Origin: Bordetella genomosp. 4
Lineage (GTDB): Bacteria > Pseudomonadota > Gammaproteobacteria > Burkholderiales > Burkholderiaceae_B
NCBI RefSeq assembly: GCF_002261185.1
Contig: NZ_NEVQ01000004.1
Location: 1-33,316, forward strand
Length of the DNA stretch: 33,316 nucleotides
Direction: 5' to 3'
Below the pieces are notes generated by a model. It had not been told where the DNA came from and made no database searches. It worked only from the letters and a program-made list of their open reading frames with translations. Every line of letters starts with the position of its first letter. Position 1 is the stretch's first letter. Both the position numbers and the translations under genes were made by a program. This document shows, piece by piece, positions 26,618 through 33,316 of this stretch.

Positions 26618-29368
26618 ATGGTTTCTCTGCTCAAAAAACTCATAGGCAGCCGCAACGACCGGTTGCTTAAGCAGTATCGTAAGCTGGTAACCCAGATCAA
26701 CGCACTGGAATCCAAGACTGCCGCACTTTCCGATGCGGAGCTTGCGGCCAAGACCGACGAATTCCGCAGCCGGCATGCCCAGGGCACATCGCTCGACGAT
26801 CTGTTGCCCGAAGCCTTTGCCGTCGTGCGCGAGGCCGGCAAGCGTGTATTCGGCATGCGCCATTTCGATGTGCAGATGTTGGGCGGCATCGCGCTGCATA
26901 ACGGCAAGATCGCCGAAATGCGTACCGGCGAGGGCAAGACCCTGATGGCGACGCTGCCCGTCTACCTGAACGCGATTGCGGGCAAGGGCGTGCACGTGGT
27001 GACGGTCAACGATTATCTGGCCCGTCGTGATGCGGGGTGGATGGGCCGTCTGTACGGCTTCCTGGGGATGACCACCGGCGTGGTGGTGCCCCAGCAGCCC
27101 AACGACGAGAAAATCGCCGCGTACGCCGCAGATATCACCTACGGGACCAACAACGAATTCGGTTTCGACTATCTGCGCGACAACATGGAATATCGCGTCG
27201 AGGACCGCCGCCAGCGTCCGCTGGCGTATGCAATCGTTGACGAAGTCGACTCCATCCTGATCGACGAGGCGCGTACCCCGCTGATCATCTCGGGCCAGGC
27301 TGAAGACCACACCGAGCTCTATATCCGCATGAATGCCGTGCCGCCGCTGTTGACGCGCATGGCTTCCGAGCCCAAAGCGCACGAACCCGAGCCCGAGGGC
27401 GATTTCTGGGTCGACGAAAAATCGCAGCAGGTCTACCTCTCGGAAAAAGGCCACGAAACCGCCGAGCGCCTGCTGACCCAGCAGGGCATCCTGCCCGAGG
27501 GCGAGTCGCTGTACGATCCGCGCCATATTTCCCTGATGCACCACTTGATGGTCGCATTGCGCGCCAACACGCTGTTCTTCCGCGATCAGCAGTATGTGGT
27601 GCAAGACGGCGAAGTGGTCATTGTTGACGAATTCACCGGCCGCCTGATGGTGGGCCGCCGCTGGTCCGATGGCCTGCACCAGGCGGTCGAGGCCAAAGAA
27701 GGCGTCAAGATCCAGCACGAAAACCAGACGCTGGCATCGATCACGTTCCAGAATTACTTCCGCATGTACGAGAAGCTCTCGGGCATGACGGGGACGGCCG
27801 ACACCGAGGCCTACGAATTCCAGGAAATTTACGGTCTGGAAACGGTCATCATTCCGACCAACAAGCCGATGATCCGCAAGGATCAAAACGACCAGGTCTT
27901 CAAGACGGCGCAGGAAAAATTCAACGCCATCCTGAACGATATTCGCGATTGTCACGAGCGTGGCCAGCCCGTGCTGGTGGGGACAACCAGCATCGAAAAC
28001 TCCGAGCTGCTGTCCGGCTTGCTCAAGCAAGCCAAGCTGCCGCACGAGGTGTTGAACGCCAAGCAGCATGCCCGCGAAGCCGAGATCGTGGCCGAGGCCG
28101 GCAAACCTGGCCACATCACGATTGCGACCAACATGGCCGGCCGGGGTACCGACATCGTGCTGGGGGGCAGCGTCGAGAAACAAATCGATCTGATCCGCGC
28201 CGATGAGTCGCTGTCCGATGCCGAAAAAGAAGCCCGTATCGAAAAAGTACGTGCCGATTGGAAACCTGCCAACGAACAGGTAAAGGCGGCGGGCGGTCTG
28301 CGCATCATCGGTACCGAGCGCCACGAATCCCGCCGTATCGACAATCAGTTGCGAGGCCGTGCGGGCCGCCAGGGTGATCCGGGCTCATCGCGTTTCTATC
28401 TGTCTCTCGAAGACCCGCTGATGCGGATTTTCGCGGGCGACCGCGTGCGCGCCATCATGGAACGCCTGAAGCTGCCCGAGGGCGAGCCCATCGAAGCAGG
28501 CATGGTGACGCGTTCCATCGAGACTGCGCAACGCAAGGTCGAGGGCCGCAACTTCGATATCCGCAAGCAACTGCTCGAATACGACGACGTTTCCAACGAC
28601 CAGCGCAAGGTCCTGTACGCGCAACGTAACGACGTGCTCGAGTCCTCGTCGATCCGGACGTCCGTGGAAAATCTGGCCGAAGCCGCCGTGACGGACCTGG
28701 TTCGCCAGCATATTCCTGCTGACTCCGTCGAAGAGCAGTGGGACGTTGCCGCGCTGGAAAAGACCTTGGCTGCGGATTGGCAGATCGTCTTGCCGTTGAC
28801 CGAGATGCTGGAAAAAGAATCCAGCCTGACCGATGAGGACATTCTGGCCCGCGTGAACGATGCCGTGCGAGAAGTTTATTCCGGCAAGATCGCTCTGGTC
28901 GGTGAAGAGCCCTGGGCGCAATTCGAACGTTCGATCATGCTGCAGGCGATCGATACGCATTGGCGCGAGCACCTGTCGTCGCTGGATCACCTGCGTCAAG
29001 GGATTCATTTGCGCGGCTATGCACAAAAGAACCCCAAGCAGGAATACAAGCGCGAGGCGTTCGAGCTGTTCTCGGGCATGCTCGATCGCATCCGTGACGA
29101 CGTCGTCCGCGTGCTGTTGACCGTGCGGGTGCAGTCGCCCGAACAGGTCGAACAGGCCGAGGCCGAGACCAATCAGTCGCATGTGCAGAATGTGCAGTAC
29201 CACCATTCTGATTACGACGAGGCCTTGGCCAATGCCGATGCAGCCACAAAAGATGAGCAATCGGCTCAGCAACCCGCACGCAATATCATGCCCAAGGTAG
29301 GGCGCAACGATCCGTGCCCCTGCGGTAGCGGCAAAAAGTACAAACAATGCCACGGCCGACTGGCCTGA
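26618..29368 (+). CDS. secA: Protein translocase ATPase SecA
   Basis: This motor ATPase pushes preproteins through SecYEG. The 916-residue protein has NBD1 with MRTGEGKT (101-108), [10 protein letters not shown] (130-139) and Walker B/DEVD (208-211), the preprotein cross-linking domain (about 225-375), NBD2 with [10 protein letters not shown] and [10 protein letters not shown], the scaffold and wing domains, and a C-terminal zinc finger [18 protein letters not shown] (C900, C902, C911, H912) that binds SecB. All motifs are intact. ATG 26618 was chosen because [14 protein letters not shown] is the standard SecA N-terminus. The frame is open for 58 more codons upstream, but that part has no family resemblance. 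No SecM-like gene precedes it. Confidence 0.98.
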   Translation: MVSLLKKLIGSRNDRLLKQYRKLVTQINALESKTAALSDAELAAKTDEFRSRHAQGTSLDDLLPEAFAVVREAGKRVFGMRHFDVQMLGGIALHNGKIAEMRTGEGKTLMATLPVYLNAIAGKGVHVVTVNDYLARRDAGWMGRLYGFLGMTTGVVVPQQPNDEKIAAYAADITYGTNNEFGFDYLRDNMEYRVEDRRQRPLAYAIVDEVDSILIDEARTPLIISGQAEDHTELYIRMNAVPPLLTRMASEPKAHEPEPEGDFWVDEKSQQVYLSEKGHETAERLLTQQGILPEGESLYDPRHISLMHHLMVALRANTLFFRDQQYVVQDGEVVIVDEFTGRLMVGRRWSDGLHQAVEAKEGVKIQHENQTLASITFQNYFRMYEKLSGMTGTADTEAYEFQEIYGLETVIIPTNKPMIRKDQNDQVFKTAQEKFNAILNDIRDCHERGQPVLVGTTSIENSELLSGLLKQAKLPHEVLNAKQHAREAEIVAEAGKPGHITIATNMAGRGTDIVLGGSVEKQIDLIRADESLSDAEKEARIEKVRADWKPANEQVKAAGGLRIIGTERHESRRIDNQLRGRAGRQGDPGSSRFYLSLEDPLMRIFAGDRVRAIMERLKLPEGEPIEAGMVTRSIETAQRKVEGRNFDIRKQLLEYDDVSNDQRKVLYAQRNDVLESSSIRTSVENLAEAAVTDLVRQHIPADSVEEQWDVAALEKTLAADWQIVLPLTEMLEKESSLTDEDILARVNDAVREVYSGKIALVGEEPWAQFERSIMLQAIDTHWREHLSSLDHLRQGIHLRGYAQKNPKQEYKREAFELFSGMLDRIRDDVVRVLLTVRVQSPEQVEQAEAETNQSHVQNVQYHHSDYDEALANADAATKDEQSAQQPARNIMPKVGRNDPCPCGSGKKYKQCHGRLA

Positions 29369-29419
29369 TGCTGTTTCCGGCCGCGGCCTCTCGATGAGAC
29401 GTTGCGTACTGGTGAGGTA

Positions 29420-29458
29420 AACATTGGGGATGGTAAATTGCCATCCCCAATGTTTTTT
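29420..29458 (+). terminator. Rho-independent terminator of secA
   Basis: AACATTGGGGATGG at 29420-29433 pairs perfectly (14 bp) with CCATCCCCAATGTT at 29441-29454 around a 7-nt loop and runs into TTTTTT (29453-29458). This is the strongest terminator in the window; it rules out the upstream in-frame start of the next gene. Confidence 0.96.
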
Positions 29459-29473
29459 AAGGCGGGCATAGTC

Positions 29474-30190
29474 ATGCTGCATCCCTCTGACGAGACTGAA
29501 TTCGATCATGCGGTGATCATGGTGCGTGATCGGCTTGACGAGCTGGCGCCGCATTTCGAGGAACAGGGTTTCCTCTTGAGCGATAAATCAGTCCATAACC
29601 TGGGCTCGTGCAATCGCCTGATCCCGTTACAAGGCACCTATGTCGAGTTGCTGGGTTGGCCACCGGGAGCGCCGCCAGCACGCAAGGAAATCGCTGATTC
29701 TCCGTTCGGCTTAGAGGCGCTGGTATTTCGGTCTTTCGACGCGGACGCAACCCATGCCCGTTTGCGGGACGAGGGTTTTGCCGTCAATCCTGTGCAAGCA
29801 CTGACGCGTCCCGCCGTGGTAGATGGCCGCGAGATGCAGGCGAGTTTTCGCACGGTGCGGTTTGCAGAGCAGCCGTTACCTGGGATCCGGATGTATTTCT
29901 GCCAGCATCTGACGCCAGAATGTGTATGGACGCCTGCGCTCATGGCGCATCCCAATGGGGCATTGCGTATCCACCAAATCGAGGTGCGAGCCGCTGAGGA
30001 ACAGGCAGTGGCCTGGCGCCTGGGAATCATCGCCGATGCCCGGGTCGAGGAGGTCGACTCTGGGTGGGACGTGGTGTTGGGCAATCTGCGTTTGAACGTC
30101 GTCAATGACGACACGGCATTGATTCCGCGATTGGGACGCTTGGTGCTGGAATACAAAGACGGCTTGCGAGAGCTGAACGTCGGCGTTTAA
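29474..30190 (+). CDS. VOC-superfamily (glyoxalase-like) protein
   Basis: The 238-residue protein opens with FDHAVIMVRDRLDELAPHFEEQGF, the beta-alpha pattern of a glyoxalase-like fold with a His in the usual first metal position. TYVELLGW follows, where a Glu is often the second ligand. A second module may start near VWTPALMAHPNGALRIHQIEVRA. This resembles the Glyoxalase_3-type proteins of unknown substrate. The first residues of the longer frame (from 29402) would be encoded by the secA terminator, so ATG 29474 is taken as the start; AAGG lies 11 nt upstream. A DadA-like gene follows after 66 nt. The superfamily is fairly sure, the reaction unknown. Confidence 0.78.
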   Translation: MLHPSDETEFDHAVIMVRDRLDELAPHFEEQGFLLSDKSVHNLGSCNRLIPLQGTYVELLGWPPGAPPARKEIADSPFGLEALVFRSFDADATHARLRDEGFAVNPVQALTRPAVVDGREMQASFRTVRFAEQPLPGIRMYFCQHLTPECVWTPALMAHPNGALRIHQIEVRAAEEQAVAWRLGIIADARVEEVDSGWDVVLGNLRLNVVNDDTALIPRLGRLVLEYKDGLRELNVGV

Positions 30191-30256
30191 GAGCGCTGGT
30201 TTGCGCCGTTGGCGCGTATGAACTGAATCTGAACGGCGAGTTTTTCGGAGACCCTG

Positions 30257-31519
30257 ATGAAGGTCGCGGTGTTGGGCGCAGGCGTAGCCGGGGTGGCCGC
30301 TGCCTATTATTTGTGGCGTGATGGCCATCAAGTCGTAGTACTGGATCGCCAAAGCGGCGCAGCTCGCGAGACCAGTTTTGGTAATGCAGGCGGGTTGTGC
30401 CCCAGTTTTGCCGGCCCGTGGGCCGCACCGGGCATGATAGGCAAGGTATTGAAAATGGCCTTGCAGAAAGAAGCCCCGATTCGTTTTTCCTTTACGCCGA
30501 ATCCGCGCAAACTGGCTTGGCTGGCGCGTTGGATGGGTAACTGCACCGCAGAACGTTTTCGCGCGAATAAGCTGCGGATGCAACGGGTGGCGCACTATAG
30601 CAACGCCTGTCTGCAAGATCTGGCCGCTGCTGGGTTGCCCGTCGAGTTTGACTATCACCGAGACGGCACGCTGCAGGTTTTTCGCAGCCAATCCGATCTG
30701 AAAGTCGTCAAAGGCATCACGCAGGCGTTGGATGAATATGAGGTGCCATGGCGTTTGCTGGACGGTGAAGAGGCCCGAGCCCTGGAGCCTGCTTTGGCGG
30801 CATCTCGCGCGCCGATTGCGGGGGCGTTGTATCTGCCGCGCGATGGTTCTGGTGATAGCCACAAGTTTGCGACGGGCTTGGCTGCGTATTTGGCACAACA
30901 GGGTGTCGTATTTCGCTATAACACGCCGGTCGCGGCGCTGGTCAAGGCTGCGGACCGCGTGCAAGGCATACGGATCGAGGGCCAGGCCGAGCTGTTCACT
31001 GCCGACGCTTATGTGGTCGCTTTGGGGCCGCAGACGCCGTTCTTGCTGCGTCCCTTGGGGCTGTCTTTACCGATTTATCCGCTAAAGGGGTATTCGATTA
31101 CGGCCCGCATCGATGATCCCGCTCGTGCGCCGCGTGCGGCGCTGATGGATGAATACAACAAGGTCATGATTTCGCGCCTGGGCGACCGCGTGCGGGCGGC
31201 GGGGATGGCGGAACTCAAAGGCTACGGATTAGCCGTTGACCCAGGCCGCGTAACCTTTTTAAAAGGCGTCGTCCGCGAGTGGTTTCCCGAAGGGGTCAGC
31301 ATCGAGGATGCGCAAGCCTGGGCGGGTTTGCGTCCGATGACCCCGGATGGCCCCGCGATCCTGGGCAAGACACGTTACGCGAATCTGTATTTGAACTGCG
31401 GCCATGGCTCCAATGGCTGGACGCAGGCGTGCGGTACCGGAAAAATCGTGGCCGATATCGTGTCGGGCCGGCAACCGGAGGTCGACCTGGATGGCTTGAC
31501 GGCGGACAGGTACGCCTGA
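30257..31519 (+). CDS. FAD-dependent amino acid dehydrogenase (DadA-like)
   Basis: The 420-residue flavoprotein begins with a dinucleotide-binding motif VAVLGAGVAGVAAAYYL and the acidic residue ending VVVLD about 30 residues in. The DadA-type SFGNAGGLCPS follows. The C-terminus has AGLRPMTPDGPAILGKT and the FAD-contacting NCGHGSNGWTQACGTGK. These are the marks of the D-amino-acid dehydrogenase small-subunit family, which oxidises D-amino acids to 2-oxo acids and passes electrons to the respiratory chain; a related substrate is possible. GGAG at 30247-30250 lies 6 nt from the ATG. Its stop is only 4 nt from the pagP stop on the other strand, with no terminator between. Confidence 0.88.
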   Translation: MKVAVLGAGVAGVAAAYYLWRDGHQVVVLDRQSGAARETSFGNAGGLCPSFAGPWAAPGMIGKVLKMALQKEAPIRFSFTPNPRKLAWLARWMGNCTAERFRANKLRMQRVAHYSNACLQDLAAAGLPVEFDYHRDGTLQVFRSQSDLKVVKGITQALDEYEVPWRLLDGEEARALEPALAASRAPIAGALYLPRDGSGDSHKFATGLAAYLAQQGVVFRYNTPVAALVKAADRVQGIRIEGQAELFTADAYVVALGPQTPFLLRPLGLSLPIYPLKGYSITARIDDPARAPRAALMDEYNKVMISRLGDRVRAAGMAELKGYGLAVDPGRVTFLKGVVREWFPEGVSIEDAQAWAGLRPMTPDGPAILGKTRYANLYLNCGHGSNGWTQACGTGKIVADIVSGRQPEVDLDGLTADRYA

Positions 31520-31523
31520 GCCC

Positions 31524-32075
31524 CTAGAACGCCCAGCTACCGAACATGAACAGCACATTGCCATTGCCGCTGCCTCCAGGAATGTAGGTGGCGTAGAGCG
31601 TGGCATCGCGATATCCCGCCGATACCAGGGGCAGAATCCCCGGGAACGGAATCCGATTGAAAATATCCGAGCGCGAGGTCAGGAATACGGTGTAGCCGGC
31701 GCCAAAACGCCAGTTTTCACCGGCCCGGCCGATTTTCTGAAACCCGTAGCCCGCCAACGGCTCGATGTCGCTGTGCGAATCGAGAAATGCCATGGCGTAG
31801 AGCGCGTGCCAGTCGCCATCCTCGTCATACAGGCTTTTCCCTAGCCCGCCGCCCCAGGCGATCTCATTGAAGCTATCGATTTTCTTTTTGCTGTACGTGG
31901 CGCGGTTGTGCCAGGAATAGCCCGTCAGATAGAGCTCATTACCGCCTTCGGTCCAGATCTGGTCGATGCGTTGGCAGGCGGATTGGGCCCAGGACGGCAG
32001 GCTGTCACAGGCAAATGCCGAAAAAGCAGGCGAACAAAGCAGGCAGAACAACACTGCCCGGAGTTTCTTGGTCAT
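31524..32075 (-). CDS. pagP: Lipid A palmitoyltransferase PagP
   Basis: This outer-membrane beta-barrel enzyme transfers palmitate from phospholipid to lipid A, reducing sensitivity to cationic peptides and altering immune recognition. The 183-residue precursor has a signal peptide (basic KK, hydrophobic 6-19, cleavage likely after SAFA at 19-22), an amphipathic start WAQSACQRIDQIW, and barrel strands. Catalytic counterparts of E. coli H33, D76 and S77 are present: H56 in YSWHNRATY and D99-S100 in FLDSHSD. It ends in an aromatic residue (WAF), as outer-membrane barrels do. ATG 32075 was chosen for its signal peptide and for GGAG 6 nt upstream. Its upstream region borders a TnpB gene. Confidence 0.94.
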   Translation of the reverse strand: MTKKLRAVLFCLLCSPAFSAFACDSLPSWAQSACQRIDQIWTEGGNELYLTGYSWHNRATYSKKKIDSFNEIAWGGGLGKSLYDEDGDWHALYAMAFLDSHSDIEPLAGYGFQKIGRAGENWRFGAGYTVFLTSRSDIFNRIPFPGILPLVSAGYRDATLYATYIPGGSGNGNVLFMFGSWAF

Positions 32076-32081
32076 CCACTG

Positions 32082-32108
32082 CTCCGAGAAACCTCGGCAT
32101 TCATGCCG
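32082..32108 (-). promoter_or_regulatory. Overlapping hairpins in the pagP leader, one touching the ribosome-binding site
   Basis: On the pagP strand, CCGAG (32097-32093) can pair with CTCGG (32088-32084); the last two bases of that arm belong to the GGAG ribosome-binding site (32085-32082). A competing hairpin pairs CGGCAT (32108-32103) with ATGCCG (32100-32095), and it shares bases 32095-32097 with the first. The two cannot fully form together. A translation switch is inference only; the stems are short. Confidence 0.35.
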
Positions 32109-32164
32109 GGGAGAAAAGGGGCGCAGTCGTAAGGCTGCAGGATTGGTCTGATTTGAATTTTCAG

Positions 32165-32180
32165 CTGGATGAATATCCAG
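32165..32180. repeat. Short inverted repeat upstream of tnpB (possible IS left-end hairpin)
   Basis: CTGGAT at 32165-32170 and ATCCAG at 32175-32180 flank a GAAT loop, 32 nt before the tnpB start codon. IS200/IS605 elements carry imperfect subterminal hairpins at their ends, so this may mark the left end. The opposite end lies outside the window, so the element boundary cannot be confirmed. Confidence 0.4.
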
Positions 32181-32212
32181 TTTTCTGATCTGACGTGGAT
32201 AGTATCTCGGGC

Positions 32213-33316
32213 ATGCAAACCACACGTGCCTACCGATTCCGGTTCTATCCGACGCCCGAGCAAGCGATCACGCTGGCTCGCACGTTCGGTTGTGTACGTG
32301 TGGTCTACAACCACATGCTTGGCCTTCGTTCGTTGGCCTGGGCTGAGCGACAAGAGCGCTTGGGGTATCACGCGACGTCTGCAGCCCTGACGGCGCTGAA
32401 AAAGCTGGCGGAGTATGTCTGGTTGAACGAGATCAGCAGTGTTCCGTTGCAGCAGACACTGCGTCATCTGCAAACGGCGTTTGTCGGTTTCTTTGCCAAG
32501 CGAACGGGATATCCTCGCTTCAAACGCAAGGATGGCCCGCAATCGGCGGAGTACACCGCCAGTGCCTTTAGATGGGATGGCCGTTCGCTCAAGCTGGCGA
32601 AGATGACGGAGGCTTTGCCTATCCGCTGGTCCCGTCAGACTCCCAAAGCCGCCAAGGTCACTACTGTCACGGTCAGCAAAGACCCGGCAGGACGATACTT
32701 TGTCAGCCTCCTGTGCGACGACGTTATAGCGCGGAAAGCGCCTACGCCGAACTGTGTCGGGATTGATCTGGGGTTGTCTCATTTTGCGATTCTCTCAACA
32801 GGAGAAAAAGTCGATGCGCCACAGATCTTTCGCAAGCATGAGGCTAAGTTGGCTAAGCTACAGCGCCGCTTAGCCAGGAAACAAAAAGGATCGGCTCGCC
32901 GCGCCAAGGCGAAGCTGAAAGTCGCCCAGCTGCATGCCAAGATCGCAGACACCCGCAGGGATTTCCTGCACCAGCTTTCTACCCGATTGATCCACGAGAA
33001 CCAAGTGATCGCCGTGGAAAGCTTGTCTGTGTCCAACATGCGGAAAAACCGCTGTCTTGCCAAGTCGATCGGCGATGCAGGATGGGCGGAGTTCGTGAGA
33101 CAGCTTGAGTACAAGGCGCGTTGGTACGGACGAGAGTTCGTGCGCGTGGATCGCTGGTACCCGTCGAGCAAGCGCTGCCACGTTTGCGGACACGTGTTAC
33201 CAAAGCTGCCGTTGAGTGTGCGGCATTGGTCCTGTCGGCAATGCAACGCCGACCACGACCGCGACATCAACGCGGCGCATAACGTATTAGCCGCCGGGCT
33301 GGCGGTGTTAGCCCAT
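32213..33316 (+). CDS. tnpB: TnpB / OrfB RNA-guided nuclease of the IS200/IS605 family (3' end cut by the window)
   Basis: The frame stays open for 368 codons to the window edge. It opens with AYRFRFYPTPEQ, the usual OrfB start, followed by the N-terminal helical region and a basic segment around 205-250. The RuvC triad is complete: D185 in VGIDLGLSH, E269 in IAVESLSV, and D351 in DHDRDINAAHN. The zinc ribbon has C322, C325, C341 and C344. TnpB proteins use a guide RNA from the element's right end to cut DNA; that end lies outside the window. No tnpA is seen on the left, so this may be a tnpB-only (IS1341-type) insertion. No strong ribosome-binding site precedes ATG 32213. It is divergent from pagP. 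Confidence 0.9.
   Translation, partial: MQTTRAYRFRFYPTPEQAITLARTFGCVRVVYNHMLGLRSLAWAERQERLGYHATSAALTALKKLAEYVWLNEISSVPLQQTLRHLQTAFVGFFAKRTGYPRFKRKDGPQSAEYTASAFRWDGRSLKLAKMTEALPIRWSRQTPKAAKVTTVTVSKDPAGRYFVSLLCDDVIARKAPTPNCVGIDLGLSHFAILSTGEKVDAPQIFRKHEAKLAKLQRRLARKQKGSARRAKAKLKVAQLHAKIADTRRDFLHQLSTRLIHENQVIAVESLSVSNMRKNRCLAKSIGDAGWAEFVRQLEYKARWYGREFVRVDRWYPSSKRCHVCGHVLPKLPLSVRHWSCRQCNADHDRDINAAHNVLAAGLAVLAH

Noticed and set aside
29402-29473. 24-codon upstream extension of the VOC gene
   Set aside because: It would be encoded by the secA terminator hairpin (29420-29458), and the family-like sequence begins only after ATG 29474.
1-33316. CRISPR arrays, phage genes, tRNA genes, toxin-antitoxin pairs or a defence island
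   Set aside because: Reading both strands showed no regularly spaced repeat array, no tRNA-like cloverleaf that I could support, and no phage or defence gene apart from the TnpB at the right edge. Short tRNA-like elements could still be missed by eye.

Overview
This 33.3 kb window is chromosomal DNA from a betaproteobacterium, most likely of the family Alcaligenaceae (Bordetella/Achromobacter-like). The evidence is a fused MurE-MurF ligase in the division and cell-wall (dcw) cluster, long MurD and RsmH variants, a SWIB-domain protein, a PagP homologue, and the order ftsZ - lpxC - DUF721 gene - M23 peptidase - secA. The species assignment is inference from protein resemblance; no search was run.

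Layout. 1-145: the 3' part of a 5S rRNA gene and its terminator, so an rRNA operon ends here. 307-1157: a small membrane protein and a convergent SWIB-domain protein sharing a bidirectional terminator. 1304-3570: an M20 amidohydrolase followed by dihydroorotase (pyrC). 3698-5548 (minus): the ABC-F ATPase uup. 5687-6103: RNase P RNA (rnpB), with a strong terminator at 6212. 6303-23539: the dcw cluster, in the order mraZ-rsmH-ftsL-ftsI-murEF-mraY-murD-ftsW-murG-murC-ddl-ftsQ-ftsA-ftsZ, all on the plus strand. Most junctions overlap by 1-11 nt (usually ATGA), and the cluster is preceded by a recognisable Pmra promoter and MraZ-binding repeats. 23811-29368: lpxC, a divergent DUF721/DciA-like gene, an M23 peptidase and secA, ending at a textbook terminator (29420-29458). 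29474-31519: a VOC/glyoxalase-like protein and a DadA-like FAD oxidoreductase. 31524-32075 (minus): pagP. 32213 to the window end: an open TnpB (IS200/IS605 OrfB) gene, running divergently from pagP and cut by the window edge.

How the genes work together. Most of the window builds the cell envelope. MurC, MurD and MurE-F make the UDP-MurNAc-pentapeptide using D-Ala-D-Ala from Ddl. MraY and MurG convert it to lipid II, and FtsW and FtsI polymerise and cross-link it at the septum. FtsZ, FtsA, FtsQ and FtsL organise that site. LpxC commits UDP-GlcNAc precursor to lipid A, PagP can later acylate lipid A, SecA drives export, and the M23 protein is a probable envelope hydrolase or regulator.

No clearly new multi-gene system is visible. 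The points most worth a second look are the 10-nt phased MraZ boxes ending at the mraZ start codon, the MurE-MurF junction that lacks the usual start of MurF, overlapping hairpins in the pagP leader, the TnpB gene next to pagP, triplicate GCAGATGT repeats upstream of lpxC, a long rnpB trailer, and a hairpin directly after ftsA.
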